Assembly: GCA_034422075.1 (NCBI GenBank)
Contig: DAOUJX010000060.1
Location: forward strand, 1-64,000
DNA length: 64,000 bases
From: S34-282 sp034422075
GTDB lineage: Bacteria > Chloroflexota > Dehalococcoidia > Lucifugimonadales > Australimonadaceae
Direction: 5' to 3'
Shown here: piece after piece, positions 9,097 to 18,621 of the stretch
Numbering within the stretch: the first letter of the stretch is position 1
How the letters are laid out: every line of letters begins with the position of its first letter
The notes under the pieces: model-generated
Databases searched by the model: none
Seen by the model: only the letters and a program-made list of their open reading frames with translations
What the model was told of the DNA's origin: nothing
Program-made: the position numbers and the translations under genes

Positions 9097-10560
9097 GTGT
9101 CCCGCGACGACGCGCTGCGTCTCATCGTCGAGGCCGTCGGGTCCGCATTGCGCGCCTCCGGCAGCGGCTGGGAAGTAGGACGCCCGCTTGTCGTTGCCGT
9201 GTCGGGCGGAGCGGACTCGGCGGCCCTGCTCCTCGGCGCAGCCGCGCTGCCCGACGACACTCGCCCCCCGCTGATTGCCGCGCACTTTCAGCACGGCCTC
9301 CGCAAACGCGCGCAGGCGCCAGAACGGCGCAAGGTCGAGGCGCTGGCCGCGCAGGCAGACGCGGGGTTTGAGGCGGGCATAGGCGACACCCGCGCCCACG
9401 CCGAGGCGAGCGGGCTTTCGCTGGAGGCGGCGGCGCGCGAGCTGCGCTACCGCTTCCTTGCCGAGGTTGCCGCGCGCCACGACGCCTTTGGCGTGGGCGT
9501 CGCCCACACGCGCGACGACCAGGCGGAGACCGTGCTGCTGCGCCTTGCGCGGGGCGCAGGGCTGCGCGGCGCGAGCGCCATGGAGCAGATCTCAACGCGC
9601 CGCATCGAAGGACGATCCTTGCGCTTGCTGCGTCCGCTGCTCGACCTCTCGCGCACCGATACTGTGCGGGCCTGCGCCGCTGCCGGATACGCACCCATCG
9701 CCGACCCCACGAACCGCACAGTGGAGAACGCGCGCGGGCGGCTGCGGCTCGAAGTGCTGCCGGGGCTGAGCGCCATCAACCCTCGCGCCACCGCAGCGCT
9801 CGCTTCATTCGCGCAAAAGGCGGCCGAGGACGACGCGTTGCTTGAGCGCCTCTCTGCCGATGCCGTACGGGGCGCCGAGCGCCGCTCGCCGGGGCGCGTG
9901 TCGTGGGATACGGCGGTGCTCGCAGGCCTTGCGCCGCCGCTCTTTGCGCGCGTGCTGCAAGCGGCGTGGCGCTACCTTATTGCAGAAGGCGCGGCGCTGT
10001 CGGCGCGGCAGCTCGCGTCGGCGAAGGCGCTGCTTGCGGAGGGTGGCTCAATCGACCTTCGGCGAGGCGCACGGTTCGTCGTCGAGCAGCGCCGCTGCGC
10101 CATCGAGACGAACACACCCGAAGGCGAATCGCTACCGGCCGAGCCCGTGCTGCTCGCCGTCCCCGGCAGCGTGCGCGCCGGCCGCTGGGTGCTCGACTCG
10201 AGTATCGGACTCCGCGCCAGCGTTCCAGAGTCACGCTGGCAAGTGGCAGTCGACGGCGAACGGCTGACAGGGCCGTTGCTTGTGCGACGCCGCGCCGGCG
10301 GTGATCGGATGCAGCCCTCGGGCTTCGATACGCCAGTGCGGGTGCAGGACATCCTGGTGAACGCCAGGGCGCCGAGGCGGCTCCGCGATGCGCTGCCCGT
10401 CGTCGAATCGCGCGAGGGCATCGCGTGGCTGTGCGGTGTGCGCGTGGCCGAGTGGGCGCGCGTGCGTGCGTCGACCAAGCGCATCATCACGCTCACCGCG
10501 CGCCGTGTTGACTGGCCGAACTACGGCAGGCCGGAGCCCGGCAGCGCCGACGATTGGTAG
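9097..10560 (+). CDS. tilS: tRNA(Ile)-lysidine synthetase TilS
   Basis: Modifies C34 of the CAU-anticodon tRNA-Ile to lysidine so that it reads AUA. The N-type ATP pyrophosphatase P-loop reads VAVSGGADSAALLL (about residues 33-46). GVAHTRDDQAETVLLRLARG and the RPLLDLSRTD segment are characteristic. The C-terminal substrate-binding domains extend to residue 487. The GTG start lies 4 bases after the upstream stop. The gene precedes ybeY. Confidence 0.93.
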   Translation: MSRDDALRLIVEAVGSALRASGSGWEVGRPLVVAVSGGADSAALLLGAAALPDDTRPPLIAAHFQHGLRKRAQAPERRKVEALAAQADAGFEAGIGDTRAHAEASGLSLEAAARELRYRFLAEVAARHDAFGVGVAHTRDDQAETVLLRLARGAGLRGASAMEQISTRRIEGRSLRLLRPLLDLSRTDTVRACAAAGYAPIADPTNRTVENARGRLRLEVLPGLSAINPRATAALASFAQKAAEDDALLERLSADAVRGAERRSPGRVSWDTAVLAGLAPPLFARVLQAAWRYLIAEGAALSARQLASAKALLAEGGSIDLRRGARFVVEQRRCAIETNTPEGESLPAEPVLLAVPGSVRAGRWVLDSSIGLRASVPESRWQVAVDGERLTGPLLVRRRAGGDRMQPSGFDTPVRVQDILVNARAPRRLRDALPVVESREGIAWLCGVRVAEWARVRASTKRIITLTARRVDWPNYGRPEPGSADDW

Positions 10561-10597
10561 GTGGAAAGGGTACCAGCGGGTGGTATCATGGCGCGCA

Positions 10598-11104
10598 ATG
10601 GCCTCCACTATGCGGCGCGCTATAGAGGTGCAGGTCTTCCCCCGCTTTCGGGCGCAGGCGCAGCCTCGGTGGGTGCGCTCCGTCGCGGAGGCGGCGCTCG
10701 ATACAGCCGACCCCGGCGGTAGTAGCGCGCTGTCGATCGTCATCGCCGACGACGAAACGGTGCGCGACCTCAACAACCGATTCCGAGGCGTCGACGAGGT
10801 GACGGACGTGCTAGCGTTCGGGGCGACGAGCGAGAACGCGCCAACACCGTCAGACGCCGCGTTTCCGCCTCTCCCCGGCGAGGAGTCGCTCGGCGAGGTG
10901 GTCGTCTCACAGCCGCAGGCGGCACGACAGGCGCCCGCCAACGGCGCCACCGTCGAACGGGAGACGGCACTGCTCATCGTTCACGGCGTCCTGCACCTGC
11001 TCGGCCACGAGCACGCAGAGCCGGAGGGAGCTGCTGCGATGCGGCGTCTCGAGGAGCAGGCGCTCGGCGCCATCTCCAGCCAGAGGACGGAGGCGCGCAC
11101 ATGA
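10598..11104 (+). CDS. ybeY: Endoribonuclease YbeY
   Basis: Single-strand endoribonuclease of 16S rRNA maturation and ribosome quality control. The zinc-binding signature HGVLHLLGHEHAE near the C-terminus and the internal RGVDEVTDVLAFG are diagnostic. I chose ATG 10598 (168 residues); ATG 10610 is an alternative. The longer open frame upstream overlaps tilS and is unlikely to be translated. Its stop overlaps the dnaX start by four bases (ATGA), implying coupled translation. Confidence 0.92.
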   Translation: MASTMRRAIEVQVFPRFRAQAQPRWVRSVAEAALDTADPGGSSALSIVIADDETVRDLNNRFRGVDEVTDVLAFGATSENAPTPSDAAFPPLPGEESLGEVVVSQPQAARQAPANGATVERETALLIVHGVLHLLGHEHAEPEGAAAMRRLEEQALGAISSQRTEART

Positions 11105-12774
11105 CGACCTCCCAGGTGCTCTACCGCAAGTGGCGTCCGCCGCGCTTCAGCGACATCGTGGGGCAGGAGGCGGTGACGCAGACGCTGTGCCAGGCCATCA
11201 AGTCCGGCCGGATCGCGCACGCCTACCTCTTCTGCGGCCCGCGAGGCACGGGCAAGACCAGCACCGCACGCGTCGTCGCCAAGGCGCTCAACTGCACGGG
11301 GCGGGCCGAGGGAGAGTGCGACCCCGACGGCACGTGCGAGAACTGCCGCGCCGTCGATGAGGGGAACTTCGTCGATCTCATCGAGTTGGACGGCGCATCC
11401 AGCGGCGGAATCGACCAGATACGCGACCTGATCGACCGCACGCGCTTTGCGCCGACGCTCGGGCGCTACAAGGTCTACATCATCGACGAAACGCACCGCA
11501 TGACGGGCAACGCCGCCGATGCCTTCCTCAAGACGCTGGAAGAGCCGCCGCCCAACACCGTCTTCATCCTTGCAACGACCGAACCGCACCGGCTGCCGAC
11601 GACCATCGTCTCGCGCTGCCAGCGCTTCGACTTTCGCCGCATCTCCACAGCTGACGTGGCACAGCAGCTGGTCCAAATCTCCGAGAGCGAAGGCGTGGAT
11701 GCCGAGGCAGAGGTGATGCACACGCTCGCTCGCGCCGCCGGAGGCAGCCTGCGCGACGCCACCAACATGCTCGATCAGCTCATCACCTCCTACGGCGTCC
11801 ACCTAGGCGTCGAGCAGGTGCGGGAGATGCTGGGGCTGACGGGCGAGGAGCGGGCGATAGCGTTCGTGAAGCACCTGCTCGGCGGCAACACCAACCAAGC
11901 GCTCGAAGTGCTCAACATGGCCGCGGCCGAGGGACTGGACCTGCGCCCGCTGCACCGCATCAGCGTTGACTTGCTGCGCGCAGCGCTGCTGCTCAAGACG
12001 GGCGTGCGCGACGGCATCGAGCTGTCGAAGGAGGCGCATGCAGAGATCGGTGGCCTCGCCGCCCGCGTACCCCTTGAGCACATCATGCGCGCGCTACGGC
12101 TATTCGGCGCGGTCGACCTGCGGCGCGACCAGCCCTCGCCGCTGCCTCTCGAACTGGCGACGGTGGAGCTGAGCATCGAGCCGGCACCGCATACCGCACA
12201 TACGCACGGAGCCGCTCCGTCATCCGAGCGTTCCACGCCGCCCTCAACCCGTGCCGCTGCGCCGCCGCAAGCGGCAACGGCGGGCGGCGGCTCGCCACTG
12301 CCGGTTGCCCCCACGAGCAGACCTACGCCTGCGCCCCCGCGTCCACAGGCACCCGATAACGGCGCGGCGTCAACGCCAAGCCCGGATGCGCCGCAGAGCA
12401 CGGAACTTGCTGTGCAGTGGCCTCACATCCTCAAGTCGCTCAGCCGCGTGCCGCGCAAGCGTTACGACGTTGGCGCGCTGCTGCGATCGTCCCGCGACCA
12501 CTACATCGACGGCTCCTCGTTGGTCATCCGCTTCCCCCATCAGTCGAACAGCGAGCGGCTACAAGAAGAGTTGGACGACCCGCAGTGCCGCCTGGCCGTC
12601 GAGAAGGTGTTGAGCGACGCACTCGGCGGCGAGTACACGTTGCGCGTCGAGACGCTGGCGCAGGGCGGCCAATCAGCGCAAGCCGAGCCGCAGCAGGGCG
12701 GGCACCTCGTGCGCGCCGCTATGAGCCTCGGAGGCCAGGTCGTCGAGGACGAGCCGGACGCCGAACAACCGTAG
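11101..12774 (+). CDS. dnaX: DNA polymerase III subunit gamma/tau
   Basis: Clamp-loader ATPase of the replicative polymerase. It begins with VLYRKWRPPRFSDIVGQE, has the Walker A GPRGTGKTSTARVVA (about residues 46-60), a four-cysteine zinc module (NCTGRAEGECDPDGTCENC), Walker B in VYIIDETHRMT, and the sensor/Arg-finger segment SRCQRFDFRRI. Domain III ends near residue 360. A Pro/Ala/Thr-rich linker (about 365-435) leads to a C-terminal tau-like domain, for 557 residues in total. No obvious programmed frameshift signal was seen. Confidence 0.95.
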   Translation: MTTSQVLYRKWRPPRFSDIVGQEAVTQTLCQAIKSGRIAHAYLFCGPRGTGKTSTARVVAKALNCTGRAEGECDPDGTCENCRAVDEGNFVDLIELDGASSGGIDQIRDLIDRTRFAPTLGRYKVYIIDETHRMTGNAADAFLKTLEEPPPNTVFILATTEPHRLPTTIVSRCQRFDFRRISTADVAQQLVQISESEGVDAEAEVMHTLARAAGGSLRDATNMLDQLITSYGVHLGVEQVREMLGLTGEERAIAFVKHLLGGNTNQALEVLNMAAAEGLDLRPLHRISVDLLRAALLLKTGVRDGIELSKEAHAEIGGLAARVPLEHIMRALRLFGAVDLRRDQPSPLPLELATVELSIEPAPHTAHTHGAAPSSERSTPPSTRAAAPPQAATAGGGSPLPVAPTSRPTPAPPRPQAPDNGAASTPSPDAPQSTELAVQWPHILKSLSRVPRKRYDVGALLRSSRDHYIDGSSLVIRFPHQSNSERLQEELDDPQCRLAVEKVLSDALGGEYTLRVETLAQGGQSAQAEPQQGGHLVRAAMSLGGQVVEDEPDAEQP

Positions 12775-12813
12775 GGCAACAAACGATACACCGGTGACCA
12801 AGGAGGCGGGCGT

Positions 12814-13146
12814 ATGAAGTGGAAGCCGCCGGGCGGCCAATCCAGCAAGAACCTGCTCAGGCAGGCACAGAAACTGCAAGAGGCGCTCGCCAAGGCCCAA
12901 GACGAGCTGGACGAGGCGACGGTCGAGGCGTCGGCGGGAGGGGGCGCGGTCAGGGCCGTCGCCACCGGCAAGCAGACGCTCAAGTCGATCGTCATCGATC
13001 CCGATGCGGTCGATCCCGCCGACGTAGAGATGCTGCAGGACCTCGTGCTGGCCGCCGCGAACGAGGCGCTGGAGAAGTCGCGGACGATGGCAAACGAGCG
13101 ATTGGGCGCACTCACCGGCGGCCTGAATATCCCCGGCCTGACGTAG
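12814..13146 (+). CDS. YbaB/EbfC nucleoid-associated protein
   Basis: A 110-residue DNA-binding protein of the YbaB/EbfC family, normally encoded between dnaX and recR as here. The N-terminal helix is rich in Gln, Lys and Leu; the middle carries the conserved GAVRAVATGKQTLKSIVIDPDAVD and the tail MLQDLVLAAANEALEKSR. The start ATG is preceded by GGAGGCGGGCGT. Confidence 0.92.
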   Translation: MKWKPPGGQSSKNLLRQAQKLQEALAKAQDELDEATVEASAGGGAVRAVATGKQTLKSIVIDPDAVDPADVEMLQDLVLAAANEALEKSRTMANERLGALTGGLNIPGLT

Positions 13147-13152
13147 GGTGCA

Positions 13153-13773
13153 ATGACGCAGGAGCATCCCTCGCTCGCAGCACCGGTTGCGCGCCTCATC
13201 GAGCAGTTTCACAAGTTGCCGGGCATCGGCCCCAAGTCGGCGCAGCGGCTCGCCTACTACCTCATCCGGATGCCACCAGAGGAGGCGCAGGCGCTTGCGC
13301 AGGCCATCGCGTCCGTCAAGGAGCGCACCACCTTCTGCTCGGAGTGCCAGAACATCACGGAGAGCGACCCATGCACGACGTGCGCCGACCCAGGGCGTGA
13401 CCGAACGCGCATCTGCGTGGTGCAAGAGCCGCTGGACGTGCTTGCGATGGAGCGCACGGGCGCCTACCGCGGCCTCTACCACGTACTTCACGGCGTCCTA
13501 GACCCCATGTCGCACATTACGCCCGATGACCTGCGCATCCGCGAACTGCTGCCGCGCTTGACCAACGGCGAAGTGCAAGAGGTCATCCTCGCCACCAATC
13601 CGAACGTGGAGGGGGAGGCAACGTCCATGTACGTGCAGCAGCTCATCGCGCCCCTGGTGCCGGAGGTGAGCCGTCTAGCGCGCGGGCTGCCCGTCGGCGC
13701 AGACCTCGAATATGCCGACGACCTCACGCTGGCTCGCGCGTTCGAGGGCAGGCAGCGGATGGGGAGTCCCTAG
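13153..13773 (+). CDS. recR: Recombination mediator RecR
   Basis: Works with RecO/RecF to load RecA. The N-terminal helix-hairpin-helix reads LPGIGPKSAQRLAYYL; the Cys4 zinc finger is CSECQNITESDPCTTC; the Toprim domain starts at ICVVQEPLDVLAMERTGAYR and includes GEVQEVILATNPNVEGEAT. The C-terminal GLPVGADLEYADDLTLARAFEGR is family-typical. 206 residues, usual length. Confidence 0.95.
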   Translation: MTQEHPSLAAPVARLIEQFHKLPGIGPKSAQRLAYYLIRMPPEEAQALAQAIASVKERTTFCSECQNITESDPCTTCADPGRDRTRICVVQEPLDVLAMERTGAYRGLYHVLHGVLDPMSHITPDDLRIRELLPRLTNGEVQEVILATNPNVEGEATSMYVQQLIAPLVPEVSRLARGLPVGADLEYADDLTLARAFEGRQRMGSP

Positions 13774-13793
13774 CAGCCGCGCGGCGGGGCGGC

Positions 13794-15104
13794 TTACGCT
13801 ACCTCTAGGGCGGTGGTAATGGCGCGTTGGAGAGCGGAGTCAGTGTGAAGGCGCTCGGAGACCTTGCGGACCGAGTAGAGCACGGTCGCACGGTCGCGGC
13901 CACCGAAGAGACGCCCTATCGCAGCCGGCGAGAGCTTGAGGCGGTCGGCCAGCAGGTACATCGCCACCTGGCGCGCCGTCGAACTGGCGCGGTCGCGGCG
14001 CGCCCCGGCCAATTCCGAGGGCATCAGCCCGTAGTGCTTCGAGACGGCATCGATGATGGCCTCGGGGGTAGAGGGCGGTGACGGACGCGTTTCGCGCTCC
14101 ATCACGCTCTCGACCAGCGCCGCATCGAGCGGAGCGTTGGCGAGCTGCGCGTGGGCTGCTATGCGGTTGAACGCGCCTTCCAACTGGCGCACGTTGCGCA
14201 CGGGGTGTTTGGCGAGGACGTCCAACACGTCGTCAGGGACATCAAGGCCGCGGCGGGCGGCGCACCGCGCAAGGATGCCGCGCCGCGTCTCCTCCGTCGG
14301 CTTGGTGATGTCCACCTGCAACCCCCACTCAAGGCGCGAGCGCAGCCGCTCATCAAACAGCGGCAGACGGGTGGGGTCCTGGTCCGCGGTGACGACGATC
14401 TGGCGTCCTCGCTCGTGCAGGACGTTGAAGATATGGAAGAAGGTCTCCTGCGTGCTCGACTTGCCACCGAGAAACTGGATGTCATCGACCAAGAGCAGGT
14501 CCGCCCCGCGGTAGCGCTGGTTGAATTCCGCCACGCGCCGCTCGCGTATTGCCGACGTGTAGTCGTTGGTGAACTCTTCACTGGTGACGCACAAGGGCGA
14601 GCGTCCGGCGGCCTGCGCACCGTGCATGATGGCGCGCAACAGGTGCGTCTTGCCCAGCCCCGACGTCCCGTAGATGACGAGCGGGTTGTATGAGCCCCGC
14701 GCGTTATCGGCGATGGCGCTTGCCGCTGCGAATGCGAGATGGTTGGACGGGCCGACAACAAATGAGTCGAAGGTGTAGCGCGCGTCGGGAAGCGGCGCAG
14801 CGGGTTCATCATCGTCTGGAGACGCGCCAGCGGCACCGGAAGAAGAGGGTGGACGGAAAGTGATCTCGTAGGGCGTGCGTGAGACGGCGACGACGGCGGC
14901 GCGGACTTGGCCGAGGAGCCGCTCACGCAGCCATTCGGCGGCCAAGGACGACGGCGTGCCGACGACGAGGGAGCCGTCCTCGATGGCGATGCCGGTGGTG
15001 CCCGACAGTAGCGTGTCGAACATGGGGCGCGGCACCTGGAGTTGGAGGCGGCCAAGCGCGGCCTCCCAGACCCGTGCAGCACGGCTGACTGTAGCGCTGG
15101 ACAT
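13794..15104 (-). CDS. dnaA: Chromosomal replication initiator DnaA
   Basis: Replication initiator AAA+ protein. Domain I begins VWEAALGRLQLQVPRPMF; a short linker follows; domain III has Walker A GTSGLGKTHLL, Walker B LLLVDDIQFLGG and the TADQDP sensor; domain IV carries GRDRATVLYSVRKV, the DnaA signature with Arg-Ala in place of the usual His-Thr. I start at ATG 15104 (436 residues) because it places domain I correctly; the open frame extends 35 codons further with low-complexity sequence. It faces recR tail to tail. No DnaA-box cluster is visible upstream. Confidence 0.93.
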   Translation of the reverse strand: MSSATVSRAARVWEAALGRLQLQVPRPMFDTLLSGTTGIAIEDGSLVVGTPSSLAAEWLRERLLGQVRAAVVAVSRTPYEITFRPPSSSGAAGASPDDDEPAAPLPDARYTFDSFVVGPSNHLAFAAASAIADNARGSYNPLVIYGTSGLGKTHLLRAIMHGAQAAGRSPLCVTSEEFTNDYTSAIRERRVAEFNQRYRGADLLLVDDIQFLGGKSSTQETFFHIFNVLHERGRQIVVTADQDPTRLPLFDERLRSRLEWGLQVDITKPTEETRRGILARCAARRGLDVPDDVLDVLAKHPVRNVRQLEGAFNRIAAHAQLANAPLDAALVESVMERETRPSPPSTPEAIIDAVSKHYGLMPSELAGARRDRASSTARQVAMYLLADRLKLSPAAIGRLFGGRDRATVLYSVRKVSERLHTDSALQRAITTALEVA

Positions 15105-15300
15105 CGAGCGCGGCTCCGAGCAGGTTAGTGAACAGGCCGCAGGCGGACCGGTGGGCGCCTCCCCAAACCACCGAATACGGCCATGGCACGGAACGCTACC
15201 ATGCCCCAAGCGTCGCGGCGCAAGAGGGAAATTGCGGGATTTCGGGAGGGGATTCCCCCCCCTCCGTACTCGGAGAGGAGCGCGGGGTCAGACAGGAGCC

Positions 15301-15828
15301 CTATCGCGCCTGGGCGGTCCTACGCGACTCCTTGTAGCGGCGGCCCCGGTCAGAAACAGTGCGCTCGGCGGCGAAGGCCATGACCGGGACGCCATACCCG
15401 CAGCTGGTGCTCGTGCGCTCGACGTGGACGGTCACCACCTGCCTCTCCGGCAGTGCGATGCTGGTGGCGGGCGACTCGCGCAAGAGCGGCGCAAGCGGCG
15501 ATTCGCCGAGCGGGGCGACGTCGGCGCGCCCGTACAGGCGCACGATGCCCGCGTCCGAGCGCTCAAACGCGCACGCCATCACCGTAATGGGCCCGCCGGC
15601 GAGCGAGTGCCGCGCAGTCTCGTTGCCGCTGCCCACGTAGTCGAGGTAGGCGACACGATGCTCGTCGAGCACGTGGAGCGGCACGCCACCCTTGGGCGAT
15701 AGGTTGATGGGCCCGGCACCTTCTGGCCCCTCAGCGAGGCCGGGATCTGCGGTAGCGACGAAGAAGACGCGCGCCTCCTTGATCAGCGCCTCCTGCTCCG
15801 GCGTTATGCGGTCGTAGAAGCTACCCAT
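15301..15828 (-). CDS. Pyridoxamine 5'-phosphate oxidase-fold flavoprotein
   Basis: A 175-residue split-barrel FMN-binding-like protein. LIKEARVFFVATADPG, GPINLSPKGG, VAYLDYVGSGNETARHSL and ITVMACAFE follow the pattern of PNPOx-like FMN proteins used in general oxidoreduction. It is not the true PdxH, which is longer and has a conserved substrate site. It lies 13 bases downstream of the Rieske gene on the same strand, so the two may be co-transcribed. Confidence 0.8.
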   Translation of the reverse strand: MGSFYDRITPEQEALIKEARVFFVATADPGLAEGPEGAGPINLSPKGGVPLHVLDEHRVAYLDYVGSGNETARHSLAGGPITVMACAFERSDAGIVRLYGRADVAPLGESPLAPLLRESPATSIALPERQVVTVHVERTSTSCGYGVPVMAFAAERTVSDRGRRYKESRRTAQAR

Positions 15829-15841
15829 GGCGCGCCGCAGG

Positions 15842-17164
15842 CTACCCTGCCGCCGAAGCCTCCTTCTCAGCAGCGTCCTCCGCCACTGGGGTGGAGGCAG
15901 GGGCGGCGCGGAGGGCGTCGTCGTCGGGCTCGACGTAGAGGGGGAGTTCCTCCATTCGCGCGCGCGGGGGCGGTGTGTTGTCGCTCACCTTCCACCCCTC
16001 CCCGCGTGCGTACTCGTTGCACATCTGTATCCACAGCCGCGGAAAGAGGTCGGGGCGAAAGAGCGGGGTGGGCCTATGCTGGCCCATGCGTTTCTCGAAG
16101 TCGGTGGCGTCGCGCACCATCGACTTGTCCTGGTCGTTGAAACGACCCTTGCGCATCGGCCCGCCCCATATGTTGTACCAGAGCGTTATCCATAGCCGCT
16201 CCACTATGTTCTTGGGGAAGTGCGCGCTCACCTGCATGTAGAGGTAGTGGTCGGCGTCGATGGCGATATACCACTCGTAATAGACCGCGCCATTCTTGGG
16301 GAAGTGGCGTACCCGCAGGTAGCCTGGCAGGGCGATCCCGATGTACTTGATGCCGTGGACGGAGGTAGAGGTACCCTTCCGCCCACGCCTGTTCGGTGGG
16401 GTGCTGAGACGCCAGGGGCGCCTGGGCGGCCAATGGCCGAGGCCAGGAAATTCCGTGTCCCAACTCAAGTCGCGCGAGGTCTCCAGCAGGTACATCCGCT
16501 CGTCGACGGGGCACTTCTCCTGGAGCTCGGTCGTGTGCGTGCGATTACCCTGCGCAAGGCGGTGCAAGAGGAGCGCGATAGCGTCGCGGTGGAGCATGAA
16601 AAAGTGGGCGCCAGCGGAGCCCTCGGCATGGTGGCGCCAATTGCCGTAAACCTGGCGATAGCGCACCTTCACCTTGGCATCGGGGCGCAGCAGCAGTGCG
16701 GGGATGTCCTCCTCCAGCGGCACCGGAGCACCACGGCCCATCCAGACATAGACCAAACCGTTGCGCTGCTCCGTCGGGAAGACGCGCAGGCGCACCTTGC
16801 CGACAGCGGGCGAGTTCTCATCGGTCAGCACGGCAACGCACGAGCCGTTCTTGAGATCGAACGTCCAGCCGTGGAAACGGCATGAGAGGGTGTCGGTGCC
16901 CGGGAACTCGTCCTTGCCGAGCGACATGCGCGCGCCGCGATGCGGGCACTCGTCCTGCACGGCGAAGACCTTCTTGCCGCGCCTAACGAAGGCGATGGGC
17001 TCGCCCAGCAAAATCATGCGCTTGGGCAGTCTGCCAATGACATGCTCGGGGACAGCGGGGTACCAGTAGTTCTTGAAGCCCAGGACAGCCTTGGCGTAAG
17101 GGGTTTGGCTGGTGTCTGTGGCCGCCGACGCAGTGTTCTCCTTGCTCTCGAAGACGGTCGTCAT
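15842..17164 (-). CDS. Rieske [2Fe-2S] aromatic-ring-hydroxylating oxygenase, alpha subunit-like
   Basis: 440 residues. The N-terminal Rieske domain (about 40-150) has the cluster ligands in CPHRGARMSLG and CRFHGWTFD. The catalytic domain shows two His iron ligands in AHFFMLHRDA after NWRHHAEGSAG; the residue three before the first His, where classical dioxygenases have the bridging Asp, is Ala. The start ATG 17164 is preceded by GGGGAGGATGCG, a strong ribosome binding site, so 22 codons of upstream open frame are excluded. Family role is oxidative attack on aromatic, terpenoid or sterol compounds; the substrate is unknown. Confidence 0.85.
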   Translation of the reverse strand: MTTVFESKENTASAATDTSQTPYAKAVLGFKNYWYPAVPEHVIGRLPKRMILLGEPIAFVRRGKKVFAVQDECPHRGARMSLGKDEFPGTDTLSCRFHGWTFDLKNGSCVAVLTDENSPAVGKVRLRVFPTEQRNGLVYVWMGRGAPVPLEEDIPALLLRPDAKVKVRYRQVYGNWRHHAEGSAGAHFFMLHRDAIALLLHRLAQGNRTHTTELQEKCPVDERMYLLETSRDLSWDTEFPGLGHWPPRRPWRLSTPPNRRGRKGTSTSVHGIKYIGIALPGYLRVRHFPKNGAVYYEWYIAIDADHYLYMQVSAHFPKNIVERLWITLWYNIWGGPMRKGRFNDQDKSMVRDATDFEKRMGQHRPTPLFRPDLFPRLWIQMCNEYARGEGWKVSDNTPPPRARMEELPLYVEPDDDALRAAPASTPVAEDAAEKEASAAG

Positions 17165-17246
17165 CGCATCCTCCCCGTGATGCTCGTTGGTGCGTGGCGT
17201 CACAATAGTAGCGCCGCCGCGCATCGTCAAGCGCCGGAGGCGCGCC

Positions 17247-18530
17247 CTACGTCCTGTACCGCGCCGGCGCCGGGGGCCTGCGCGCGAGCAGGAAGAACAG
17301 GGTGCCCATACCCGTCAGCGTCCCCAACGTCAGGAAGGCGATGGTGTAGGCGCCGGTTGCGTCGAAGACGGCACCGGCAATCAGCGGGCCGCTCAGTGTG
17401 CCCAGCTGCACCACCAGCGACGATGTGCCCATCACTTTGGCAAAGTTGCGGCGCCCGTAGTAGTCGGCGCGAATCGCCGTCATCAGCGGGCCGCGCGCAC
17501 CCCAGGCAACCGCATGCAGCACCACCGCCAGGAAGATCATCGGCGTTGCCTGGCTCAGTGCCAGCAGCACCATTCCCGAAGCGTGGCCCAGCATGCACGC
17601 CGCCGCGATCCCGCGCTTTGAGTAGCGGTCGCCCAGGAATCCCCCGCTCAGCTGTCCGATGGTGCTCACCAAGGTCATCACCGGCACCATCGCGCCCGCC
17701 GCCACTAGCGACCAGCCGATGTCCGTGAGGTGCGGGATGAGGTGAACCTGCATGCTGGAAACGACCAGGAGCGCGAAGCCATGGCCCAACGAAATCAGCC
17801 AGAACGACGGGTCGCGCATCGCCTCGCGCAGCGTGAAGTCGATGTCGCTGAACTCAACCCTTGACGCGTGCGACCCGAGCGCTGGCTTGTTCTGCTCGCT
17901 CGGGTCGCGGCCGTCGGGCAGTTGTCCGCGGTCCTCGGGTCGGTGAACGAACAGGCGCGATATCGGCACGCCGACACAGATGAGAACGATGCCGGCGACG
18001 ATGAAGGTCCAGCGCCAGCCGGCAGAATCGAGCAGCCAGGCGATGCCGAGCGCGATGACGCCGCCGAAGCCGAGACCGGTCTGCGCGATACCCATCGCTT
18101 GGGCGCGCTTGCGGATGAACCAGTTGGCCACCGACGTGTTCAGGGTCAGGAAGCCGCCAAGGCTCCCGCCGATCGCGACGATGAGGAAGGCGATGTAGAA
18201 GTGGACGATGTTCTGCATTGCCGCCATCATCAGGAAGCCAACGCCGGTGAGCAGCGAACCTATCCAGATGATGCGCATCGGCCCGTAGCGGTCGACCCAG
18301 TAGCCCTGCAGTGGCCCAAGCAGTCCGCTCTCGATGCGTGAGAGGGAGAACGCGCCCGCTATTGCCGTGCGCGACCAGCCGAAATGTATCTCGAGCCTAT
18401 CGACGTACGCGCCAAATGAGAGAAAGACGAAGGAGGACTGGATGCTCATCTGCACCCACGTCCCCATGACGATCCACCAGCCGTGAAAGATGCGTTGCCG
18501 CACCGGCCTGGAGGAGGGGGAATGGCTCAT
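17247..18530 (-). CDS. MFS transporter, monocarboxylate/oxalate-type
   Basis: 427 residues with 12 predicted membrane helices. The opening RIFHGWWIVMGTWVQMSIQS and FGAYVDRLE resemble the monocarboxylate/OFA branch of the MFS. A central cytoplasmic loop (about residues 190-235) contains HRPEDRGQLPDGRDP. The start is ATG 18530; upstream in-frame codons lack transporter character. Lying next to the Rieske gene on the same strand, it may import an organic acid that the oxygenase pathway uses; this is inference from context. Confidence 0.82.
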   Translation of the reverse strand: MSHSPSSRPVRQRIFHGWWIVMGTWVQMSIQSSFVFLSFGAYVDRLEIHFGWSRTAIAGAFSLSRIESGLLGPLQGYWVDRYGPMRIIWIGSLLTGVGFLMMAAMQNIVHFYIAFLIVAIGGSLGGFLTLNTSVANWFIRKRAQAMGIAQTGLGFGGVIALGIAWLLDSAGWRWTFIVAGIVLICVGVPISRLFVHRPEDRGQLPDGRDPSEQNKPALGSHASRVEFSDIDFTLREAMRDPSFWLISLGHGFALLVVSSMQVHLIPHLTDIGWSLVAAGAMVPVMTLVSTIGQLSGGFLGDRYSKRGIAAACMLGHASGMVLLALSQATPMIFLAVVLHAVAWGARGPLMTAIRADYYGRRNFAKVMGTSSLVVQLGTLSGPLIAGAVFDATGAYTIAFLTLGTLTGMGTLFFLLARRPPAPARYRT

Positions 18531-18621
18531 AGGGAAAGCCCATGCTACCACGCGGCAGTTAGGGCGGACTCCATGACCCACACGCCTGATGGGCTCTGCC
18601 GCGCTGTCGTAGGATTGCGGC

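Noticed and set aside
15105..15300. Replication origin upstream of dnaA
   Set aside because: No DnaA boxes or AT-rich unwinding region seen; only a GC-rich hairpin near 15240-15265.
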